Shown: positions 27,432-34,282, counted from the stretch's first letter. The stretch: DNA of 64,000 bases from Paenibacillus polymyxa (GCF_015710975.1 NZ_CP049783.1:310001-374000); one strand, 5' to 3'. Numbers and translations are program-made. The notes: a model not told the origin generated them from the letters alone.

Positions 27432-27521
27432 GGAACAACAGACCTGATTCAGACCATCCATTGAGTGCACACGTTTGCGAAAATCTGCATCTCTGATGCT
27501 GCATTCTTGATCTGTTGTTCC
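27432..27521 (-). repeat. Intercistronic inverted repeat between kdpF and kdpA
   Basis: GGAACAACAGA (27432-27442) is the exact reverse complement of TCTGTTGTTCC (27511-27521). The 68-nt loop contains a GCATCTCTGATGC mini-hairpin. It has no T-run, so it is not an ordinary terminator. The 27400-27544 gap holds no open frame. Confidence 0.6.
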
Positions 27522-27544
27522 CACCTGCTCGATCCTATAGTTGA

Positions 27545-27622
27545 CTAGAATTTTTCAGGATTCAGGAGTGCGTAGATTAAATACACGAACACAATAGCCG
27601 TAAGTCCTAGCACAACGATCAT
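27545..27622 (-). CDS. kdpF: KdpF, small subunit of the potassium ATPase
   Basis: This 25-aa single-helix peptide reads MIVVLGLTAIVFVYLIYALL followed by NPEKF. The L-NPE-F ending and single hydrophobic helix are the KdpF signature; KdpF stabilises the Kdp complex in the membrane. AAAAGGAGG lies 9 nt before the ATG, which overlaps the stop of the preceding 37-aa gene as ATGA. Confidence 0.93.
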   Translation of the reverse strand: MIVVLGLTAIVFVYLIYALLNPEKF

Positions 27623-27732
27623 CCTCTTCGCCCTCCTTTTGAGGTCTGCGCATCACACCAGCGTACAAACAGCAGTATCACTCCATAACTCACAGCCATT
27701 ACGAGCAGCATGTATAAATCCATCATGTTCAT
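27619..27732 (-). CDS. 37-aa membrane peptide upstream of kdpF
   Basis: This tiny open frame encodes about 37 aa: one hydrophobic helix (MDLYMLLVMAVSYGVILLFV) followed by RWCDAQ and a basic tail. The ribosome site GGAGGG lies 7 nt before the third codon (ATG 27726), which may be the true start. It overlaps kdpF by 4 nt (ATGA), so the two are probably translated together. From memory, similar short proteins with a helix and an R-x-C/x-D-x ending occur before kdpF in several other phyla, without an assigned function. An accessory Kdp subunit is an inference. Confidence 0.7.
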   Translation of the reverse strand: MNMMDLYMLLVMAVSYGVILLFVRWCDAQTSKGGRRG

Positions 27733-27805
27733 ACCCTCCGTATCGCTTTTCAGATTGCCCTTTTGATTCCATCATAAAATCATAAACCAGCTATGTTATA
27801 AGTGC

Positions 27806-28201
27806 TTATCCGTTCAGCAGGAAACCCACCTCTCCGTTCAATGTGTAGATCACATGGTCCGCTCCCAATCCCCGATAAATTCCTTGTGGATTACAGCCGT
27901 GCGTAATAACATAGATCAATTCTGATGTTAGTGGCCGACATATTTGCAGGAAACGGCAAGTTAGATTCAAGCTGTTTTCGAACAAATACACACTACCAAT
28001 TTCTTTTTTAGGAAAATTCCATTTTCCCGCTTGCATCGTATTGATGCGCACAATGTGTTCCACACCCATTTTTTTGAGTTGTCGTTCCTCCTGGGTGCTA
28101 TTTGTGAGAACTGCAAACGCCAATTTTTTGAACATAAGCAATTTCACAAAACTTCTGCCCGCTTCATTCGGTGCAGTGACAATAATTAACCGACCTTCCA
28201 T
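27806..28201 (-). CDS. 131-aa Rossmann-like protein heading the kdp operon
   Basis: The N-terminal beta strand and loop (RLIIVTAPNEAGRSFVKLLMF) resemble a nucleotide-binding Rossmann start. A later segment, GLGADHVIYTLNG, has the look of the end of an NAD-binding domain. No membrane helix is present. The ATG at 28201 has GGAGAGGAG upstream. The frame is open to 28306, but that part is the riboswitch terminator and is not coding. It is the first gene after the c-di-AMP riboswitch and 73 nt before the 37-aa peptide. A KtrA/TrkA-N-like regulatory role in K+ uptake is a guess; I do not recognise the family. Confidence 0.72.
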   Translation of the reverse strand: MEGRLIIVTAPNEAGRSFVKLLMFKKLAFAVLTNSTQEERQLKKMGVEHIVRINTMQAGKWNFPKKEIGSVYLFENSLNLTCRFLQICRPLTSELIYVITHGCNPQGIYRGLGADHVIYTLNGEVGFLLNG

Positions 28202-28233
28202 CAGTAGCTCCTCTCCCGGTATAAAAAGACAAC

Positions 28234-28270
28234 AAAAAGAAGCCGAAGGAAAAAGGCTTCCTCCGGCTTC
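28234..28270 (-). terminator. Expression-platform terminator of the c-di-AMP riboswitch
   Basis: Minus strand GAAGCCGGAGGAA pairs (one G-U) with TTCCTTCGGCTTC and is followed by T5. It lies between the riboswitch and the first ORF, as expected for premature termination control. Confidence 0.88.
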
Positions 28271-28314
28271 ATACATTCCATGATAAAATAAACCATGGCT
28301 GCACACGGCGGTTT

Positions 28315-28490
28315 GTTGCCTCTCCCTGTACGCTTACGAGGTTAGCTGTCGGATTCGGACGTGAGAGTCGCCCTATTTACGGCACTTGGCCGGAAAATTC
28401 ACCCCATGAGACACACGGCTTGCAAAGCCGTATATACTCGTTGGTTCCCCCGCTTTTGCAACTGCAAAATTCAGCGCTTTAGACAATTCG
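28315..28490 (-). promoter_or_regulatory. c-di-AMP riboswitch (ydaO/yuaA type)
   Basis: The minus strand shows the conserved ydaO blocks in order: GCGGGGGAACCA (28453-28442), GGGGTGAATT (28405-28396), AGGGCGACTCTC, then GAATCCGACAGCTAACC (28356-28340) and TCGTAAGCGT. A terminator follows about 45 nt later. In this class, high c-di-AMP favours termination, so kdp genes would be shut down when cell K+ is high. Confidence 0.93.
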
Positions 28491-28529
28491 TTGTTGCTTC
28501 ATTGTTGTTAATTTGAAATTACGTCTTGA

Positions 28530-28559
28530 ATCATACACCCGTGCAAGGAAGACTGTAAA
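28530..28559 (-). promoter_or_regulatory. Probable promoter of the riboswitch-kdp transcript
   Basis: Minus strand TTTACA (28559-28554) and TATGAT (28535-28530) with an 18-nt spacer lie just upstream of the riboswitch. Confidence 0.55.
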
Positions 28560-28899
28560 GCTCAACGGCAAGGCTATAAATCACCCTTTAGAGCATAGAA
28601 GATTAAGGATAACGCTTACAACCAACCTATGCTTCTCGTATCTCTCTAAAACTCTGTATTTCACCCCTTTTTGAAAATGAAAGGCATGTCAATATTGGCG
28701 TAGGGTATGGTACGGTTGCCCTTTATTATAAAAAAGAAAGAAAATGCGCTATATGTACTAGATAATTATCGAATGAAGCCTTTTTTATGAGAAGAAACAC
28801 CTCAATTTGCTCCATTTGAAGTGCGATTTACCGTTTTGAACAAAAGACGATTTTACAATGCACAATGTTTGTAGACTCTTCTGGACTTGCAACCCCTTG

Positions 28900-28928
28900 T
28901 TGAATTGTTCACAATTTAATTGTAGAAT
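28900..28928 (+). promoter_or_regulatory. Promoter with OhrR-like box before glutathione peroxidase
   Basis: TTGAAT (28900-28905) and TAGAAT (28923-28928) are 17 nt apart. CACAATTTAATTGTA (28910-28924) matches the OhrR operator TACAATT-n-AATTGTA at all but one base and covers the spacer and the start of the -10 box. The stretch 28560-28890 shows no gene. Confidence 0.65.
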
Positions 28929-28948
28929 ATTGAATTAGGAGGGATATC

Positions 28949-29434
28949 ATGAGCGTATATAAATATGATGCACAGACCCTACAAGGGGCACAAATTCCGT
29001 TATCCACATACGAAGGGAAAGTTCTTCTTATCGTGAATACTGCCAGCAAATGTGGGTTAACCCCCCAGTACAAGGCGCTACAAGAGCTATATGACCAGTA
29101 TCATGAACAGGGGCTCGAAATTTTGGGATTTCCCAGCAACCAGTTCGCCAAACAAGAGCCGGGTTCCAGCGAGGAGATCTCCGAGTTTTGCCAACTCAAT
29201 TACGGAGTGACCTTTCCCATGTTCGCCAAGACAAATGTTAACGGTGATCAGGCACATCCTCTATTTCGCTACCTGACCCACACTGCTCCAGGCGTATTAG
29301 GCTCCAAAGCGATCAAATGGAATTTTACTAAATTTTTAATTACACGAGAAGGTAACGTATTTAAGCGTTATGCGCCGCAAACCACTCCAGACAAGCTTGT
29401 AGGAGATATTAAGAAGCTTTTGCAGAAAAACTGA
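28949..29434 (+). CDS. Glutathione peroxidase-type thiol peroxidase
   Basis: This 161-aa protein of the BsaA/Gpx family reduces hydrogen or lipid peroxides; in Firmicutes the reductant is usually thioredoxin. The active site NTASKCGLTPQY has Cys (about residue 36) instead of selenocysteine. The catalytic Gln (NQFAKQEPG) and Trp/Asn (IKWNFTKFLI) complete the tetrad. ATG 28949 has AGGAGGG 6 nt upstream. It is a single gene with its own terminator, and the OhrR-like box suggests induction by organic peroxide. Confidence 0.94.
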   Translation: MSVYKYDAQTLQGAQIPLSTYEGKVLLIVNTASKCGLTPQYKALQELYDQYHEQGLEILGFPSNQFAKQEPGSSEEISEFCQLNYGVTFPMFAKTNVNGDQAHPLFRYLTHTAPGVLGSKAIKWNFTKFLITREGNVFKRYAPQTTPDKLVGDIKKLLQKN

Positions 29435-29520
29435 CAATCTTTATGCACTACAGTCAACGAGCGGTCCGTTGTCCATACGACCGCTTCTGTGACGGGAGGA
29501 TATGACGAAAAGTATTTAAC

Positions 29521-29563
29521 AAAAAAGCATCCCTTCACGTAAAACGTGTCAGGATGCTTTTTC
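29521..29563. terminator. Terminator between the peroxidase gene and tRNA-Leu
   Basis: AAAAAGCATCC pairs with GGATGCTTTTT, with an inner CACGT/ACGTG stem. It can act on both strands. Confidence 0.85.
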
Positions 29564-29582
29564 AACTGGGTATTGCATATAA

Positions 29583-29665
29583 TGCGGTCGAGAGGACTCG
29601 AACCTCCACGGGCGTACGCCCACTACCCCCTCAAGATAGCGTGTCTGCCATTCCACCACGACCGC
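29583..29665 (-). tRNA. tRNA-Leu (GAG), copy 1
   Basis: An 83-nt class II tRNA with a long variable arm (GGGCGTACGCCC). Anticodon stem CTATC/GGTAG and loop TTGAGGG give anticodon GAG. The T-arm has GGTTCGAGTCC, and CCA is not encoded. It is 81/83 identical to the copy at 32943. Confidence 0.95.
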
Positions 29666-29789
29666 ATGTCATAATGTATTGAGGCAACAGATTTATTATA
29701 CTCTCTCAGCAACAATTTGTAAACAAGAATATTATAATTATTTTTAATGTAATTTTATATAACATATATAAGCAATAAAATTATTTAAT

Positions 29790-29818
29790 TTGACATAATT
29801 GAGTTCGAAGTGTAAATA
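29790..29818 (+). promoter_or_regulatory. Promoter in an AT-rich gap before the UreF-like gene
   Basis: TTGACA (29790-29795) and TAAATA (29813-29818) have a 17-nt spacer. The gap 29666-29910 is otherwise very AT-rich and holds no gene. Confidence 0.5.
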
Positions 29819-29928
29819 TATATTACATAAATATTTGAATTATTATTATAAAAATAAGATTTGAGTCAAATAACATCACACAAATATTCACTTCAAGGAG
29901 GCGAACCGTCCTGCATAAAGGTAACCGG

Positions 29929-30666
29929 TTGCTAAACTACGCATTATTGTTGGACCCTTCCCTACCTATTGGTGGTTTCACCCGTTTCTACGGATTGGAG
30001 GAGCGTTTCCGCGCTGGACACCTGAACAGTCTACAGGATCTGAAACATTACATGCGAGACGATTGGTATCCTCAAATCACAACCCTTGACGGCATGGCCA
30101 TTAAAAGTCTGTATGCAGCCATCCAGCAGAATGACGGTTGGCGGATCGCCCTTATTGATAAAATGCTGCACGCCCAACATCCTTCCTCGCAGCATGTAAA
30201 AGAGTCGCGACTTTCTGGCCAGCGACTGCTCAAGCTCACCAAGGCTCTTTATCCTTGGCTCGCATTTGACCAACTGGAAGACACACTCACTCAATACAAT
30301 GCAATTGGCACACTCGCTACTGTCCACACTTGGATTAACTCCCTCCTCGGAAGCGATATAGAACAGACCATTCACGGCTATTTTGCCACAGCGGTATCCT
30401 TCTGTATCGAAGATGCCTTCAGACTACTCAATCCTCCTTATGAGGAAAAAAGTCCTCTTATCGATCATATGACCAGCGAGTTGCTTACCACCTGGAAGAA
30501 GATTAACAAACCTACGCCAAGCTCATATCAGCGCCATCTTTTCCACAGCCATCGGACCAGCTCCTACATCACTCAGCCACCCTATATGAGCCATAGCAGC
30601 CAATTGAATGCATCCAGACCCTTTTCCTCCTCCGTCCTATTTAAACGCCTTCCAGCATCCCTCTGA
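29929..30666 (+). CDS. UreF-like urease accessory protein, solitary
   Basis: This 245-aa protein shows the UreF N-terminal pattern LLDPSLPIGGFTRFYGLEERFRAG, followed by LDGMAIKSLYAAI, ESRLSGQRLL and an all-helical layout. UreF helps the UreDFG complex load nickel into urease. No ureABC, ureD or ureG lies in this window. The last 45 residues (Ser/His/Pro-rich) do not look like UreF. The start TTG 29929 follows AAAGGT; a better AAGGAGG sits before a CTG at 29911, so the true start may be further upstream. It lies in the block between the two tRNA-Leu copies. A moonlighting or decayed homolog is possible. Confidence 0.75.
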   Translation: MLNYALLLDPSLPIGGFTRFYGLEERFRAGHLNSLQDLKHYMRDDWYPQITTLDGMAIKSLYAAIQQNDGWRIALIDKMLHAQHPSSQHVKESRLSGQRLLKLTKALYPWLAFDQLEDTLTQYNAIGTLATVHTWINSLLGSDIEQTIHGYFATAVSFCIEDAFRLLNPPYEEKSPLIDHMTSELLTTWKKINKPTPSSYQRHLFHSHRTSSYITQPPYMSHSSQLNASRPFSSSVLFKRLPASL

Positions 30667-30698
30667 TGCGTCGTTTACCAATCTAGCAGTCACAATAA

Positions 30699-30734
30699 AA
30701 ATACTCTGCCCTTTTCTCAAGCGGCAGAGTATTT
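30699..30734 (+). terminator. Terminator of the UreF-like gene
   Basis: AAATACTCTGCC pairs exactly with GGCAGAGTATTT across a 12-nt loop. The T-run is short. Confidence 0.75.
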
Positions 30735-30921
30735 CATGTATCCCAAATTCACACCAATACCAGACCATAGTCGGATTATTTTCACTTTTTGCACTTAATT
30801 AAGTAATTATTTTAACGAAATGCCGTATTTAAGATTGTATAAACACGTATAAAAGTGTATCATAGTTTTAGATGGTTAATTCTAACATGTTTACTGATGA
30901 TTATTATATCACACCAATTAT

Positions 30922-30939
30922 TCCGTAAGAATCCGTAAG
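30922..30939 (+). repeat. Direct repeat at the ribosome site of the small XRE gene
   Basis: TCCGTAAG occurs twice in 18 nt (30922-30929 and 30932-30939), ending at the ribosome site. A nearby ACAC-n8-GTGT inverted repeat lies around 30840-30862. Either could be an operator. Confidence 0.4.
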
Positions 30940-30951
30940 GGGCGATTTCTC

Positions 30952-31173
30952 TTGAACAACAAAATGCCTGTCACCTCCTTCGGGTGGGCCATCAAACAAA
31001 GGCTTGTCGAGCTTCGGCTGGATCAGAAAACATTTTGCGAGACACATAATATTCCGCCTTCACGCTTGTCCAATCTGATTCACGGCACCCGCAAAGCACA
31101 AAGGTACAGAAAACAAGTTGCTGCAATTCTAAATATCGACGATAACGATTATAAGGAGGCAACACCACACTAA
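30952..31173 (+). CDS. Small XRE-family DNA-binding protein
   Basis: This 73-aa protein is essentially one helix-turn-helix domain: FGWAIKQRLVELRLDQKTFC, then PPSRLSNLIHGTRKAQRYRKQVAAILNI. It resembles phage Cro/CI-type regulators. The start is TTG 30952 with AAGGGGCG upstream. It faces the two minus-strand XRE genes across a strong hairpin. Its targets are unknown. Confidence 0.75.
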   Translation: MNNKMPVTSFGWAIKQRLVELRLDQKTFCETHNIPPSRLSNLIHGTRKAQRYRKQVAAILNIDDNDYKEATPH

Positions 31174-31224
31174 ATCCAACAAGCATTTCAGCATCCATCG
31201 CGTCGCCATATTATCAGGAAACCA

Positions 31225-31267
31225 AATAAACCCGTAAACCGAACCCTCAGTTCGGTTTACGGGTTAT
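31225..31267. terminator. Strong hairpin between convergent XRE genes
   Basis: ACCCGTAAACCGAAC pairs perfectly with GTTCGGTTTACGGGT around a 5-nt loop, with AATA/TATT flanks. It is a probable two-way terminator although T-runs are short. Confidence 0.75.
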
Positions 31268-31290
31268 TCACCCAGGCGTTTAGCCATAGA

Positions 31291-31674
31291 TTATTCAAGT
31301 TTTGTTTTATCCTTCTCTCTTTTTTGCTTACGGTACTTCGCAAATTCAACGTATTCTAAAATAAAGTTCTGTTCTTCTGTCTCAAGATCTTCAGCCTGGC
31401 AATTCAGTGGCCCCATCACCCCAAAAAAATAAGCAGCCTTCTGCTCCTGAAGCACGCCTTCCCCCGGCTTAATCCCTTTCATCAACCAGTCGAGCGATAC
31501 ATTAAAAAAGTCCGAAATCTGAATCAAATGGGCGGTACCCGGCGTTGTTTTTCCCCTTCTCCAATCACCGAGATTCCCTGAGCTAATTTTAAGCTTTTCA
31601 CAAAATGCCTTCTTGGTCATTCCTCGATCCTTAATTAAAGCTTCAATCCGCTGATAAATAGTTTGATCTCCCAC
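31291..31674 (-). CDS. XRE-family regulator with YFFG/LNCQ C-terminal region, copy A
   Basis: This 127-aa protein has an HTH_3 domain at residues 5-65 (MTKKAFCEKLKISSGNLGDW, then RRGKTTPGTAHLIQISDFFN). A C-terminal part contains AYFFGVMGPLNCQ and FILEYVEFAKYRKQKREK. It is clearly paralogous to the gene at 31762 throughout, including that C-terminal motif. The start is GTG with GGAGGGG upstream. The short C-terminal region may carry oligomerisation or ligand sensing; I know of no function. Confidence 0.85.
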   Translation of the reverse strand: MGDQTIYQRIEALIKDRGMTKKAFCEKLKISSGNLGDWRRGKTTPGTAHLIQISDFFNVSLDWLMKGIKPGEGVLQEQKAAYFFGVMGPLNCQAEDLETEEQNFILEYVEFAKYRKQKREKDKTKLE

Positions 31675-31761
31675 AACGTTTCCCCTCCGACACTGTAGCT
31701 TTTTCTAATTAATTTTCAATTGTACACATTAGAATATCCTTATCAAATCCCACAGCAAACA

Positions 31762-32136
31762 TTAATCAGTAGTTGAATTGGGCTGGTTTTTCTCTTTACG
31801 AAAGCGGGTAAATTCAATATACTCAAGTATAAAATCTCTTTCCGCCTCACTTAGCGATCCCCCCTGGCAATTCAGTTGCCCTGAAGCTCCAAAAAAATAA
31901 GGGTCCTGCGACTCCTTCAGCACCTTACTCTGCACGTCTCGACCCAGCATAATCCAATCCAGACTAGCGTCAAAAAAAGAAGCGATTTCTATGAGTTTAT
32001 TCGTGCCTGGTGTCGTTTTTCCTCTTTTCCAATCTCCAAAGTTCCCTGTACTAATGCCCAACTGCTGGCAAAACGCCTTTTTCGTCATACCTCGTTCCTT
32101 AATGAGCTCCTCAATGCGTTGGTAAATAGATTGCAT
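31762..32136 (-). CDS. XRE-family regulator with YFFG/LNCQ C-terminal region, copy B
   Basis: This 124-aa protein has the same layout as the downstream copy: HTH at residues 3-63 (MTKKAFCQQLGISTGNFGDW), then PYFFGASGQLNCQ and FILEYIEFTRFRKEK. ATG 32136 follows GGAGGAAGG; the frame to 32247 has no better start. The two genes are in tandem 87 nt apart, indicating gene duplication. They lie in the block between the tRNA-Leu copies. Confidence 0.85.
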   Translation of the reverse strand: MQSIYQRIEELIKERGMTKKAFCQQLGISTGNFGDWKRGKTTPGTNKLIEIASFFDASLDWIMLGRDVQSKVLKESQDPYFFGASGQLNCQGGSLSEAERDFILEYIEFTRFRKEKNQPNSTTD

Positions 32137-32322
32137 AGAAGTTCCTTCCTCCCTAGCAGGCTCTCCAAATAACGATATCATGTCCCTTGTTCCCTTTTCA
32201 AAGATCGCGTGTGCTAAAATTACCGAATTATGTATGTTGGTATTCATTATACCACAATATGCAACAAAAACCGCCTGTTTTCCGAAGAAAGGGCGGTCTT
32301 TAAGTCAGTTCGCTTACGCCAA

Positions 32323-32778
32323 TCACGTAGCAGAGTTGTCGATTTTAAGTAAAATCCGCTTCAATTCGTTCAACGTTTCACTTAAGTGCAATAAATCTTC
32401 TTCCGGCAGATACACCAGTCTCTCTTGAATTTTATTAGAGAAGGTATGAAACACCTGTTCACAAAAAGCGTCGCCTTCTTCTGTAATGGCTACGTTCACG
32501 ACTCTACGATCCGAGTCGCACGATTGGCGGTCAGCCAACCCATGCTCCACCAGCTTATCCAGAAGAGGAGTCATGTTTGGACGAGAGACATTTAGTTGTT
32601 TGGACAAATCGGATACCGTAGACGAACGCACTTCACGCAGAAGCAAGAGTACCTGAAAGTTATTAGGCGACAAATGCAACGGAAAATCAAGCGGACCGTA
32701 GGTGAAAAATTTCTTCTTCACAATCGGAAACAAGCCCAAAATATTTTCTGATATATTCCCTAACAGTTGAGTGTCCAT
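32323..32778 (-). CDS. MarR family transcriptional regulator
   Basis: This 151-aa protein has a winged helix-turn-helix of MarR type (STVSDLSKQLNVSRPNMTPL, LDKLVEHGLADRQSCDSDRR) flanked by helices for dimerisation. The wing DRR is conserved. It lacks the N-terminal reactive Cys of OhrR, so it is probably not the regulator of ohr/gpx. ATG 32778 has GGTGA just upstream; a GTG 15 nt earlier is less likely. No target gene is adjacent. Confidence 0.88.
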   Translation of the reverse strand: MDTQLLGNISENILGLFPIVKKKFFTYGPLDFPLHLSPNNFQVLLLLREVRSSTVSDLSKQLNVSRPNMTPLLDKLVEHGLADRQSCDSDRRVVNVAITEEGDAFCEQVFHTFSNKIQERLVYLPEEDLLHLSETLNELKRILLKIDNSAT

Positions 32779-32942
32779 ATTTTTCACCGTCACTTCACAA
32801 GTTTATATATTTATTATTCTATAACATTATGGCGTTATATTATACTATGGAATCATTATTTCATCATAATCATTGTTAATTGCATCCATGCACAAATAAA
32901 AAAAGCCTCTAACGCGAGAGACTTTTCCGTTTATTCCATTGA

Positions 32943-33025
32943 TGCGGTCGAGAGGACTCGAACCTCCACGAGCGTACGCTCACTACCCCCTCAAGATAGC
33001 GTGTCTGCCATTCCACCACGACCGC
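32943..33025 (-). tRNA. tRNA-Leu (GAG), copy 2
   Basis: An 83-nt tRNA identical to the copy at 29583 except for one compensated base pair in the variable arm (GAGCGTACGCTC instead of GGGCGTACGCCC). Anticodon GAG. It heads a cluster with tRNA-Lys and tRNA-Glu. Confidence 0.95.
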
Positions 33026-33040
33026 ATAACAAAATATAAA

Positions 33041-33116
33041 TGGTGAGCCATGAAGGACTCGAACCTTCGACACCCTGATTAAAAGTCAGGTGCTCTACCA
33101 ACTGAGCTAATGGCTC
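33041..33116 (-). tRNA. tRNA-Lys (UUU)
   Basis: A 76-nt cloverleaf with encoded CCA. Anticodon loop ACTTTTAA gives TTT, and the D-loop has AGCTCAGTTGGTAGAGC. Confidence 0.96.
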
Positions 33117-33202
33117 ATGCTGTTCATCCTAGCTGTCCGCCATTAGATCAGACCTCAGGAATTCCCCTTAAGCATGCAACATGTAGTCTGTAAAGACAAC
33201 AA

Positions 33203-33274
33203 TGACCCGTAGGGGATTCGAACCCCTGTTACCTCCGTGAAAGGGAGGTGTCTTAACCCCTTGACCAACGGGCC
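33203..33274 (-). tRNA. tRNA-Glu (UUC)
   Basis: A 72-nt cloverleaf without encoded CCA. Anticodon stem CCTCC/GGAGG and loop CTTTCAC give TTC, and the T-arm is GGGGTTCGAATCCCC. Confidence 0.95.
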
Positions 33275-33392
33275 TTATGAATGTACACCAACTTGGCGAC
33301 AAGAAAGAGTATATCAAATAGAATAGTAAATGGCAATACTTATTTTTAAAATTTTCAAAAAAGCTATTTTATATAATTGTAAAATGCATATT

Positions 33393-33483
33393 TACTTACA
33401 TTAACTTATTTATTATCATCTAAACCCTGAATAATCACGATAAATGATTGCAATATCACTTACATTTACTTATAATCACTTAC
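33393..33483 (+). promoter_or_regulatory. Repeated motifs upstream of the DeoR-type gene
   Basis: TACTTACATTAACTTAT (33393-33409) and CACTTACATTTACTTAT (33457-33473) match at 15 of 17 positions, 64 nt apart, and a partial third copy (TCACTTAC) ends at 33483. These are probable operators for DeoR autoregulation. Confidence 0.45.
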
Positions 33484-33520
33484 GAGATACCGAAATGATT
33501 ATATATTAGAGGAGCTTTCT

Positions 33521-34282
33521 ATGTATCAGGAAGAACGAATGTTAAAAATCGTTGATTACTTACAGCTTCACAAGCGTATTTCGGTGGATGATATTTGCGA
33601 AATTTTTAATGTTTCACGGGATACGGCCCGCCGAGACCTGGTAAAACTTGAGGAGCACCAAAAAATTATTCGTACCCGCGGCGGTGCCCTTCTCCCTAAA
33701 CTGCATCACGATCCAATTGGAAATTATAACGAAAGACTGCTTACTGTATCTGAGGAGAAACAAGTGATCGGACAATTGGCTGCCAGTATGGTACGAGATA
33801 GGGATCGTATTATATTGGATTCCTCTACCACCGTACAGGCGTGTGCAGAAAGACTGAATGTGCAGGAATGTTCGGTTATCACCAATTCAATCAATCAGGC
33901 TGACGTACTATCTGGAAAAGACGGTGTCTCCATTCATCTATTGGGGGGCCGCCTCCAAAAAGAACACCGATATGTATACGGTTCGTCCGTAATCGCCACT
34001 TTGTCTCACTATTTTGTAGACAAAGCTTTTATCGGGATTGGAGGCATATCAGCTCACGGACTAAGCCTGATTCATGAAGAAGACGGTATGCTGAAGCATC
34101 AGATGATGAAACAGGCAGATCAGGTGATCATCCTTGCGGACCATTCGAAATTCGGAATCAATTTCCCGTATCGTTTTGCTGATTTGTCTGAGGTTAATAT
34201 CGTGATCACCGATCGCTTACCAGAACCGGCGATGCTGGAAATTTTACAACACCATGATATCGAAGTTGTTGTCCCCTCATAA
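33521..34282 (+). CDS. DeoR/GlpR family transcriptional regulator
   Basis: This 253-aa protein has an N-terminal DeoR helix-turn-helix (RMLKIVDYLQLHKRISVDDIC, then SRDTARRDLVKLEEHQKIIRTRGGAL) and a C-terminal sugar-phosphate-sensing DeoRC domain (DSSTTVQACAERL, ADHSKFG). Such proteins usually repress sugar or nucleoside genes until a phosphorylated sugar binds. ATG 33521 has GAGGAG upstream. The HAD phosphatase gene follows 72 nt later and is probably co-regulated. Confidence 0.92.
   Translation: MYQEERMLKIVDYLQLHKRISVDDICEIFNVSRDTARRDLVKLEEHQKIIRTRGGALLPKLHHDPIGNYNERLLTVSEEKQVIGQLAASMVRDRDRIILDSSTTVQACAERLNVQECSVITNSINQADVLSGKDGVSIHLLGGRLQKEHRYVYGSSVIATLSHYFVDKAFIGIGGISAHGLSLIHEEDGMLKHQMMKQADQVIILADHSKFGINFPYRFADLSEVNIVITDRLPEPAMLEILQHHDIEVVVPS

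Noticed and set aside
28202..28306. N-terminal 35 codons of the longer frame upstream of the 131-aa kdp-leader protein
   Set aside because: This stretch is the riboswitch terminator and linker; a good ribosome site supports ATG 28201.
28592..28633. AGCATAG/CTATGCT repeat upstream of the kdp promoter
   Set aside because: Arms are only 7 bp with a 28-nt loop; too weak to call an operator or RNA element.
30952..32247. Prophage remnant
   Set aside because: Only XRE-type regulators are present; no integrase, structural or lysis gene is visible, so a prophage cannot be claimed.
32323..32778. The MarR gene as OhrR
   Set aside because: It lacks the N-terminal reactive cysteine region of OhrR and is not next to a peroxide gene.
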